Positions 56,094 to 64,000 of a stretch of 64,000 nucleotides of DNA are shown piece by piece. Made by a program: the position numbers and the translations under genes. The notes beneath the pieces were generated by a model. The model searched no databases. It worked only from the letters and a program-made list of their open reading frames with translations, and had not been told where the DNA came from. Positions within the stretch are counted from its first letter, which is position 1. Each line of letters begins with the position of its first letter. Source of the stretch: Pseudomonas cannabina (GTDB lineage Bacteria > Pseudomonadota > Gammaproteobacteria > Pseudomonadales > Pseudomonadaceae). The DNA is taken from NCBI RefSeq assembly GCF_900100365.1, contig NZ_FNKU01000001.1, forward strand, positions 4,229,501 to 4,293,500. The letters are read 5' to 3'.

Positions 56094-56310
56094 CTAGCGA
56101 TAATTCTTCATCAGTTAAGCTAGTTTTTTCTGGTGGTTTTTTACTGATATTAGGCTCTGCTTGTTTTTCACCTTTTCCGTGGTGTGAGCGATTTTTCATA
56201 ATTCTATGGGCAAGCCATTCGCCAAGAGTATCTAAAGAGCTTGGAGTAAAGTCCGCGCTCCAATCCTCAAATCCAGGCGTCTTCCATATTTCATGGATTA
56301 AGTCGTCTAG

Positions 56311-57504
56311 GGAAGGTCTGAAGTAGCCGGATGTTTTCCGGCTACCGAGTCCTCAGCACTTTTCAAAAAACGATGCATGTCGAAATTTGCTCAATTATCT
56401 TCGCTTTTTAGCTCTTTCGGCCGCTGCAAAGCCTTTTGCGGTAACCATTTCCTGCATTACACGCGCACCTCTCCTGCGCTCGCCAACAAATGTCGGCGGG
56501 CCATCCACAGGTTTGACAGGGCGAACAACGTCACCATCTGCGCGGTGTTCTTGGCCAAGCCCCGAAAGCGCACTTTTTCATAGCCAAACTGGCGTTTGAT
56601 GACCCGAAACGGATGCTCGACCTTGGCGCGAACCTGGGCCTTGGCCTTCTCGATTTTGCGGATCGCCTTGTACAAAATACTGCGTTTTCCGTGCTTTTTG
56701 TAAGTGCTGCGGCGGGCGGCAATCTGCCAAATGACCTTGCGCCCAGCGTGTTCTTCGCGCTTCTCGACCCCGGTGTAACCTGCGTCGGCGCAGACTACGT
56801 TTTCCTCGCCGTGCAGCAGTTTGGCAACCTGCGTGACGTCTGCCACATTGGCCGCTGTTACTACCACGCTGTGCACCAGGCCTGACTCGTCGTCGGCGCC
56901 GATGTGAGCCTTGGCGCCGAAATAGTACTGGTTACCTTTCTTGGTTTGATGCATCTCAGGATCGCGTTTGCCATCCTTGTTCTTGGTCGAACTGGGCGCG
57001 TGAATCAGCGTGGCATCGACGATGGTGCCTTGACGCAACGACAAGCCACGGTCGCCCAGATAACCATTAATTACGCCGAGAATCCCGGTCGCCAACTCGT
57101 GCTTTTCCAGCAGACGACGGAAGTTGAGAATGGTGGTTTCGTCTGGAATTCGCTCCAGGCTCAGGCCTGAAAACTGACGCAGGATGGTCGTCTCATACAG
57201 CGCTTCTTCCATCGCCGGATCGCTGTAGCCGAACCAGTTCTGCATCAGATGAACACGCAGCATCGCCATCAGTGGGTAGGCGGGCCGGCCACCTTCTCCT
57301 TTTGGATAATAGGGCTCAATCAGGGCAATCAAACCTTTCCAGGGCACCACCTGATCCATCTCGATCAGGAACAATTCCTTACGGGTCTGCTTGCGCTTGC
57401 CGGCATACTCGGCGTCGGCGAAGGTCATCTGTTTCATCATCGAAAAGCTCGGCGACTGGTGTCCGGAGATTTTGCCAAATTAGGAAGTCTTTTTCAGAGT
57501 TTCC
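56311..57504 (-). mobile_element. IS5-type insertion sequence, 1194 bp
   Basis: Ends GGAAGGTCTGAA and TTCAGAGTTTCC are imperfect inverted repeats. The left CTAG duplication is 56307-56310; the right CTAG at 57505 has itself been split by the 1178-bp element (CTA before it, TAG after it). The shared GGAAGGTCTGAA terminus links it to the 100-bp MITE. Confidence 0.9.
56457..57440 (-). CDS. IS5-group transposase
   Basis: 327 residues of the IS5 subgroup: N-terminal MTFADAEYAGKRKQTRKELF, catalytic Asp in GTIVDATLIHAPSSTKN, second Asp in VVCADAGYTGVEKREEH and Glu in VRAKVEHPFRVIKRQFGYEK. The frame is intact, so the element may be active. The true start may be the second methionine or a later one. 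Confidence 0.92.
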   Translation of the reverse strand: MMKQMTFADAEYAGKRKQTRKELFLIEMDQVVPWKGLIALIEPYYPKGEGGRPAYPLMAMLRVHLMQNWFGYSDPAMEEALYETTILRQFSGLSLERIPDETTILNFRRLLEKHELATGILGVINGYLGDRGLSLRQGTIVDATLIHAPSSTKNKDGKRDPEMHQTKKGNQYYFGAKAHIGADDESGLVHSVVVTAANVADVTQVAKLLHGEENVVCADAGYTGVEKREEHAGRKVIWQIAARRSTYKKHGKRSILYKAIRKIEKAKAQVRAKVEHPFRVIKRQFGYEKVRFRGLAKNTAQMVTLFALSNLWMARRHLLASAGEVRV

Positions 57505-57507
57505 CTA

Positions 57508-58685
57508 GAGGGTGTAGACAAAATAAATTAAACTTTCACTCCCTTGTCTGAATAGCCCTCAAGCCATGCCTAAAACCGGACGTCCTCGCTCGATTGCCGC
57601 CGAGCACTATCCCGTGCTGGTGAAACTCGCTCATGCACAGCCCTATTCCAGCCAGGCCGAATTGGCGCTCGTATTCTTCGCCGAAACCGGTATCACTGCG
57701 CATCCCGACACCTTTGCAAAAGCGTTGAAAATGGCAGGGATTACGCGTGTAAAGCAGCGGGCCAAGGGAAGTTTTCAGTCACCTGAACCTAATAAAGCCT
57801 ATGGCTACAATGAAACCCACCGCCGCCAACTGCCGGAGCAGCTATATCCGAGTTGCTTGACAGATACCGAGTGGGCACTGGTCGCCGACCTGTTTGAAAG
57901 CCAGGGCGGACGAGGAGTGCCACCGCTTCACTCTCGGCGCACGTTGCTGGAAGCCTGTTGCTATGTCGTACGCACGGGGTGCTCATGGCGAATGCTACCC
58001 CGCGATTTTCCTCATTGGGACAATGTCTACAAAACGTTCCGCCGGTGGAGCGCTCAAGGCAAGTTCGAGCAAATGCATGATCGCTTGCGAGCTCAATGGC
58101 GTGAGCGGGAAGAACGCGCTGACAGCCCGTCAGCAGCGATCCTGGATTCACAGTCGACCCGCAGTTCTCCTCAAGGCGGTGACAGCGGCTACGACGCAGG
58201 CAAAAAAGTGAAGGGGCGTAAACGAAGTCTGATTGTCGATACATTGGGCCTGCTGCTGGCTGTCAGTATCAGTGCTGCAAGCGTGCAGGATCGTGACGCG
58301 GCGGATGATGCGGTGGCGTACTCGAAGGAAAAATATCCGTCACTGAGCACGCTTTTTGTTGATAGTGCGTACGCAGGAAAATGGGCACAGCGCACCCATC
58401 AACTGCACGCTATCGATGTTCAAGTGATCCGTGGCCCGAATAACAGAAGAACAGGGCAATGGCACTCTGAACAAGGCGATCTATTTTCCGTGGAGCCTGT
58501 TCAGACTGGATTTGTGGTCATGCCCAAGCGATGGGTAGTGGAGCGAACTCATGCCTGGAATGAGAGAGCTCGGCGACTGATCATGCATCATGATCGCCTT
58601 TTTGCGGTAAGCGAGGCATGGGTTTGGTTGGCCGAGGCTCGAATACTCGCGCGCCGACTCACTACATGATTTTGTCTACACCCTC
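57508..58685 (+). mobile_element. IS5-family (IS427-like) element, 1178 bp, copy 2
   Basis: Same length, ends and coding sequence as copy 1, in inverse orientation. Flanked by CTA on the left and TAG on the right, i.e. inserted at the TA of the right-hand CTAG duplication of the neighbouring IS5-type element. This shows the order of insertion. Confidence 0.93.
57566..58669 (+). CDS. IS5-family transposase, copy 2
   Basis: 367 residues, identical to the protein at 31555-32658, with intact DDE residues (DSQST, VDSAYAG, VVERTHAW). Being intact and identical to copy 1 implies recent transposition. Confidence 0.93.
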   Translation: MPKTGRPRSIAAEHYPVLVKLAHAQPYSSQAELALVFFAETGITAHPDTFAKALKMAGITRVKQRAKGSFQSPEPNKAYGYNETHRRQLPEQLYPSCLTDTEWALVADLFESQGGRGVPPLHSRRTLLEACCYVVRTGCSWRMLPRDFPHWDNVYKTFRRWSAQGKFEQMHDRLRAQWREREERADSPSAAILDSQSTRSSPQGGDSGYDAGKKVKGRKRSLIVDTLGLLLAVSISAASVQDRDAADDAVAYSKEKYPSLSTLFVDSAYAGKWAQRTHQLHAIDVQVIRGPNNRRTGQWHSEQGDLFSVEPVQTGFVVMPKRWVVERTHAWNERARRLIMHHDRLFAVSEAWVWLAEARILARRLTT

Positions 58686-58848
58686 TAGGAAACCAGGGGC
58701 GATTCAGTTAGCTGCCACCACTCATAAAAATGGCCCCTACGCTATTGTCGAGCGAAGGGGCCAATTTGAAATCGCACCTGTTATGGATATTTCAACAGCT
58801 TACCGACCTTGGAAAGGCACTGGCACCGTCAGACTGTCGGCACGTTAA
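58686..58848 (+). pseudogene. C-terminal fragment of an unidentified protein
   Basis: An open frame emerging from the IS right end and running about 50 codons (KNGPYAIVERRGQFEIAPVM, then TAYRPWKGTGTVRLSAR) to TAA. It looks coding but has no start of its own: the only upstream methionine lies inside the IS. It overlaps the convergent membrane protein gene by four bases. Family not recognised. Confidence 0.5.
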
Positions 58849-59384
58849 ACCTCACGTGAGGGGTTAACGGCCTGCTCGGCCTGCAGGATAGTTTGATGCA
58901 TGCGATTGATGTGCTCGACAGCGGTGTGACCTTGGGCCAGATGATAGACAAAAATCTCGCTCGTCTTGGTGAACCTATGGCCTATGCGCACGGTGTACGA
59001 ACGGAACATCCAGCTGAAAAACCCCGTGTAGTACATGGCATCTTCAATGTCACGCCATTTGACACCGCGAACCCCTTTGCTCCAAGGCAAAATTCCTCGA
59101 AAAATCCATACGCCAATATCATCTGTATAGAGGCGAACACTTTTGAGGAAAAGTATCCTGTAAATACCTATAGCCAGCGAGACCACCAGTACGAACACGC
59201 TGAACGTAATGCCAATCTTAAAGGCCGAATCAGATTGAGCATTATGTTTCGTCCACGAGCCGATGCCTAACGACACAGCAATCAAAAAAATTGACGTCAT
59301 GATCACGTTGGCATATGCAAGCCAAGACAATCTGTAGACAGCGTGCGCCGGGGTGTCGCGGGTAGGGTGTTCATATCCGTTCAC
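58845..59384 (-). CDS. Membrane protein with PH-like C-terminal domain
   Basis: 179 residues from GTG 59384, which follows AAAGGAG at eight bases. Two hydrophobic segments at about 22-42 and 57-80 are followed by a soluble region (VRLYTDDIGVWIFRGILPW; VKWRDIEDAMYYTGF) resembling bacterial PH domains. Function unknown. The 99-bp MITE copy 4 lies directly before its Shine-Dalgarno, so its original upstream region is displaced. Confidence 0.7.
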   Translation of the reverse strand: MNGYEHPTRDTPAHAVYRLSWLAYANVIMTSIFLIAVSLGIGSWTKHNAQSDSAFKIGITFSVFVLVVSLAIGIYRILFLKSVRLYTDDIGVWIFRGILPWSKGVRGVKWRDIEDAMYYTGFFSWMFRSYTVRIGHRFTKTSEIFVYHLAQGHTAVEHINRMHQTILQAEQAVNPSREV

Positions 59385-59401
59385 GGTGCTAGCTCCTTTA
59401 A

Positions 59402-59500
59402 GGAGACGCTGATTTATTCTAAAACCCAGCTGTTGCCCCCAGATAAATCAAGGCCTCCAGAGCGTTGCAGGGACGAAAAATCGAATAAATCAGCGCCTCC
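59402..59500. mobile_element. 99-bp MITE, copy 4
   Basis: Same orientation as copy 1. Flanked by TTAA at 59398-59401 and 59501-59504, the left duplication merging with the AAAGGAG ribosome-binding site of the minus-strand gene. Confidence 0.92.
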
Positions 59501-59740
59501 TTAAAGACGACTGTTGGTTGAGAGATAACGGTTTCATACGGTCACTCCCTGTTTCATTCCTTGAACGCTATCGAGCCACCTCGTTAGGGCTTCTGCCACG
59601 CATGGCGGAGCCATGTGGCCAGCAAATTCTCTCAGTAGATGCAAATATTTTGGGTCTGAAAGCTGACATAAGTGCAGGTTTCGGACTGTGTTATATTCTC
59701 GCTCGGACATCATCTTCTCTCACAGGTTGGTTTTGTTCAC

Positions 59741-59777
59741 GCTGGGGGATGGTTACAGCCATTCCCCAGCATCTTTT
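59741..59777 (+). terminator. Plus-strand terminator-like hairpin in a 367-bp gap
   Basis: GCTGGGGGATGG and CCATTCCCCAGC pair around TTACAG and are followed by ATCTTTT. No convincing plus-strand gene precedes it; an 88-codon frame at 59518-59784 runs through the hairpin and looks non-coding. It may end a small RNA or be a remnant. The rest of 59505-59867 shows only TGACGC repeats near 59831. Confidence 0.5.
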
Positions 59778-59830
59778 AAACTGATTCGATTTCACCCTCC
59801 TACAAATCCGCTCAAACGCTGAATGCTTCA

Positions 59831-59846
59831 AATGACGCAATGACGC
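59831..59846. repeat. TGACGC repeats downstream of the RHH gene
   Basis: AATGACGCAATGACGC contains two copies of TGACGC eight bases apart. The same word occurs between parA and the RHH gene and upstream of parA. Confidence 0.5.
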
Positions 59847-59867
59847 TATTTTTTGCTTTCCGTGAGG

Positions 59868-60122
59868 CTATTGGGCAGCTCCGGCTCTATTCATAAATTC
59901 TTCCAGTGCCTGCATAGTGACTTTCTTCACGCTGACTCTGTGGTCCAAAGCAAATTGGTCTACACGCCTTTTAAACTCATCTGGGACGCGCAGATTCATA
60001 GGCACGTCTTTTTTGGCTTATGGTTTTTCGGTGTTGTTACCAACAACCGTTGATAGGTCGTCGCTGCGGGGTGGCGTGCCTTTGCCTGTTACTCGTGAAG
60101 GCGGCTTAGGAATGTTAACCAT
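59868..60122 (-). pseudogene. ParG-like ribbon-helix-helix partition protein with internal ochre stop
   Basis: From ATG 60122 (after GAGGAG) the frame reads MVNIPKPPSRVTGKG to codon 34, meets TAA at 60018-60020, then continues in frame as KKDVPMNLRVPDEFKRRVDQ and VSVKKVTMQALEEF to TAG at 59868, 84 codons in all. The second part is a typical RHH fold. It starts 27 bases after parA on the same strand, matching parA-parG layouts. The stop separates the flexible N-terminus from the DNA-binding domain; an ATG at about codon 41 could start a minimal RHH protein. Confidence 0.8.
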
Positions 60123-60138
60123 TTGAACTCCTCATATA

Positions 60139-60160
60139 GCGTCAATGCGTCAAATGACGC
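60139..60160. repeat. GCGTCA repeats between parA and its RHH partner
   Basis: GCGTCAATGCGTCA followed by AATGACGC gives two direct copies and one inverted copy of GCGTCA in 22 bp. It overlaps the parA stop codon and lies just before the RHH ribosome-binding site, a likely operator or centromere subsite. Confidence 0.55.
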
Positions 60161-60585
60161 TTTTGTCATTTTGCGGCAGAGAGCTTATGCGGTCAACAAT
60201 AGATTGGACCAAACGATCTGCCTGTTCTCGAAGCCCTTTGTGAGAAACTTCGGTCACGGAAAATCCAGAGTCATGGGCACGGCGATACAACACTTTTTCA
60301 TACAGCGTGCCAGCAAGTAAATGATAAGGTGTTGCAGAGAGATACGAGCGAGCCTCCACAATTTCTTTGTCACTGTCGCCTCCACGAACTAATGCCAAAG
60401 CGATTCGGTCTGGTGAAATGCCGTGTTTATCCACCAACCTGTTAGCCAGTCGAACGGTAGGGGTTAGGTCATCAAGACTGAGACCGGTCGGAAGAATCAT
60501 AAGATCAACTGATTTACCCATGTCGACCGTACCGGCATGTCAACGCCAACTAAAAAGTGACCCCCTTCCGTGCTAAATCGCCAAC

Positions 60586-62414
<1,829 letters not shown>

Positions 62415-62882
62415 ATTGGCAGCTCAAAGCCGCCAGTTTTACCCAGGGGGGTCAATTCTAGGTTGGCGTTAGGGGGTCATTTTTACAGTGGCGGTGACAC
62501 CGGCAGTCGCTTGAGGGCCCCCATCAAATATAAGCAAATCTACGTCATCTGAGCTGGAAGCCTTGAGCGCTTGGCTAAAAGTTCCAAACGTCTCCACCCT
62601 TATTATGGGCTCAATCCCAGCTTTCATACGGCGCAGGTTCCAGTCGTGACACGTGGATTGGTCAATGTCCAAGTCGCAGATTTTGACTGTCCATCCAGCT
62701 GATGCATACGTCGTAGCAAGAGCGCGAGCAATGGCGCTCTTGTAAACGCCCCCTTTTTGAGATGCCGTACCGATACGAAGTGCCATACCGCCTCCAGTCA
62801 AGTTCAGTGCGTTATTGCGTTATTGCGTCAATTAACGCAAGTAATCGTAATCCTCATTCATTGCACAAGCAAGAGAATTATA

Positions 62883-62918
62883 ACGCTTTGACGCTTTGAC
62901 GCTTTGACGCTTTGACGC
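62883..62918. repeat. Four tandem ACGCTTTG repeats upstream of parA, candidate centromere
   Basis: ACGCTTTG is repeated four times without spacing and followed by ACGC. Nearby 62814-62836 has GCGTTATTGCGTCAATTAACGC. Tandem 8-mers just upstream of a parA-RHH operon are typical of ParG/ParR-type centromere and operator sites. The region 62787-63071 has no other gene. Confidence 0.6.
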
Positions 62919-63083
62919 AAAATTAGGTAGGGATATAGCTCAGAACGTAATATGGAAGGAAACCAATCATCATGGCGTAAAAGGTAGGCTCATTGTGACC
63001 TAGCTCTAAAGGGTCGCGTTTAGGCCGATTGATCCATAGCTAATGAGCAGAGCTTCGTCGGGTATACCAAAATGGGCCATATG

Positions 63084-63716
63084 ATGACGACTCTCAATGT
63101 TGCGCGGGTGTACCTGCGTGTCAGTACTGAAGACCAGGACTTGCAGCGCCAAGAAGCGATCATTGGCAATGCGCGAGCATCGGGCTACTACGTGGCTGCG
63201 GTCTATCGCGAAAAAGCCTCGGGCGCTCGATCCGACCGTCCCGAGCTGTTGCGCATGATCGAGGACCTGCAACCAGGTGAAGTCGTCATCGCTGAGAAGA
63301 TCGACCGAATCAGCCGTCTTCCCTTGCTCGAAGCAGAAAGGCTTGTAGACGCGATCAAGGCTAAGGGCGCACGCTTGGCGGTGCCTGGCATCGTCGATTT
63401 ATCGGAATTGGCTGAGGCATCCAGTGGCGTCGCCAAGGTGGTGTTGCAAGGCGTACAAGACATGCTGTTGCGTGTGGCACTGCAAATTGCGCGTGACGAC
63501 TTCGAGGACCGGCGAGAGCGACAGCGGCAAGGCATCGACTTGGCCAAGAGCGCTGGTCTATATAGAGGACGCAAGCCGAATGCTAAAGTGCATGAACAGA
63601 TCATTGCCCTTAAAAGCGGCGGGTGTAGCATTGCAGAGACTGCGCGGCTGGCGGGTGTCAGTGTCAGCCAGGTAAAGCGTGTCTGGGCTCAGAACCAAGA
63701 AAAAACTAAGTTCTGA
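63084..63716 (+). CDS. Serine recombinase (resolvase family)
   Basis: About 210 residues. The catalytic N-terminal domain begins VARVYLRVSTEDQDLQRQ with the nucleophile Ser in RVST near residue 12, continues with the GARSDRPELLRMIEDL and EKIDRISR segments, and has a C-terminal HTH (AKVHEQIIALKSGGCSIAET, then AGVSVSQVKRVW). Plasmid-type resolvases separate dimers, fitting the partition module next to it. The start is ambiguous among ATGs at 63072, 63081 and 63084; the last fits the family N-terminus best. No clear RBS. Confidence 0.9.
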   Translation: MTTLNVARVYLRVSTEDQDLQRQEAIIGNARASGYYVAAVYREKASGARSDRPELLRMIEDLQPGEVVIAEKIDRISRLPLLEAERLVDAIKAKGARLAVPGIVDLSELAEASSGVAKVVLQGVQDMLLRVALQIARDDFEDRRERQRQGIDLAKSAGLYRGRKPNAKVHEQIIALKSGGCSIAETARLAGVSVSQVKRVWAQNQEKTKF

Positions 63717-63828
63717 ACGTAGCAAGACGAGGCAGTGCAGGCGCATGATTTTTAACTATAAACAGAAAGGAAGCCTATGGCTTGGATCTGAATATAATAG
63801 GCCATCATTCAAGCAAGGAGCAGTATCT

Positions 63829-64000
63829 ATGCCCATTGAAGACATTAAGCAGCTGATTACCAAGACGCATCAAGGTCCGGCCCAGAAACTTCTAGATGAC
63901 GGCTGGACGCTGCTGGCCGTATGCGTGAAGCAGGACGGTGCTGATCAATACGCAGAATATCACTTAGGGCATACTGAAAAGGCCGAGACGACGGCAATGA
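63829..64000 (+). CDS. Hypothetical protein, partial at window end
   Basis: Open from ATG 63829, nine bases after AAGGAG, to the window end (57 codons, no stop). The sequence (MPIEDIKQLITKTHQG, then LLDDGWTLLAVCVKQDG) looks coding and small-domain-like; function is unknown. It lies 112 bp after the resolvase gene, in the same direction. Confidence 0.65.
   Translation, partial: MPIEDIKQLITKTHQGPAQKLLDDGWTLLAVCVKQDGADQYAEYHLGHTEKAETTAM

Larger units (their letters stand above)
55633..56310 (-). pseudogene. Unidentified ORF split by two different MITEs and cut by an IS5-type element
   Basis: On the minus strand the frame runs from CTAG 56307 (LDDLIHEIWKTPGFEDW) through TSLTDEELSLA to 56094, is interrupted by the 99-bp MITE, resumes as VHAGMYYGEVSVKNNTKLHW to 55795, is interrupted by the 100-bp MITE, and ends SKRLREAYDYWMTFVQKDT with TGA at 55633-55635. 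Removing each MITE and one CTAG restores one continuous frame of about 157 codons. Its 5' end is lost at the IS. Its place beside a haemagglutinin fragment suggests an immunity or CDI-associated protein; that is inference, and no family is recognised. Confidence 0.8.

Noticed and set aside
31539..58685. Composite transposon bounded by the two 1178-bp IS copies
   Set aside because: Each copy has its own local duplication (TAA/TAA and TA/TA), so they inserted independently. The segment between them holds ordinary core genes.
59518..59784. 88-codon plus-strand ORF
   Set aside because: It runs through a strong terminator hairpin, has no RBS and no protein-like pattern.
62883..62918. Short CRISPR array
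   Set aside because: The 8-bp units are directly tandem with no spacers and no cas genes are present. Centromere-like iterons fit better.

Overview
The window is Pseudomonas DNA, most likely the P. syringae group. Most genes are Pseudomonas core families in blocks that, from memory, match P. aeruginosa neighbourhoods (cysAWT-sbp-oscA-desA, gabDT, aguBA, dctBD, gshA-argA-argE). REP-type palindromes built on a GAGCTTGCTC-like core lie between genes. No species identification was run.

Layout. 0-12.7 kb: end of gshA, argA and argE, a CYTH-CHAD phosphatase, a GspE/PilB-type ATPase, a DUF2388 protein, gcvH-gcvT, and a ferric-iron ABC importer whose fused permease carries an amber stop; then a Crp-like regulator. 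12.8-24 kb: Mpo1-like membrane protein, sulfate import operon (oscA, sbp, cysT, cysW, cysA), a PAS-GGDEF-EAL protein, the desaturase desA, a diguanylate cyclase and a REC-HDOD protein. 24-28.5 kb: gabT, gabD and an FAD monooxygenase with no usable start codon. 28.7-32.8 kb: an integrative-element remnant, comprising a tRNA-Arg(CCG) with a mismatched 3' acceptor strand, a tyrosine integrase, a truncated P-loop ATPase and a stack of insertion sequences and MITEs. 32.9-54.3 kb: conserved genes again (FdhF-like oxidoreductase/fdhD, LysR regulator, kbp, yrfG, nudE, cysQ, dctBD, rfbC, rfbB with an amber stop, a three-domain kinase/aminotransferase, aguBA, an OprD-family porin). 54.4-64 kb: a decayed accessory region with an orphan relB beside a relE stub, a filamentous-haemagglutinin fragment, one ORF split by two different MITEs and an IS, an IS5-type pair, and a plasmid-type partition module (parA broken by an IS21-family element, a ribbon-helix-helix partner with an internal stop, short direct repeats) next to a serine resolvase.

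The clearest pattern is mobile-element decay that can be reconstructed. There are four copies of a 99-bp MITE, two of a 100-bp MITE, two 1178-bp IS copies in inverted orientation, one 1194-bp IS5-type element and one 1962-bp IS21-type element. Most have clean target duplications. Removing an element and one duplication copy restores the reading frame in the split ORF and in parA. Two 99-bp MITE copies sit directly against Shine-Dalgarno sequences. Separate point lesions (two amber stops, one ochre stop, one absent start) affect otherwise intact genes.
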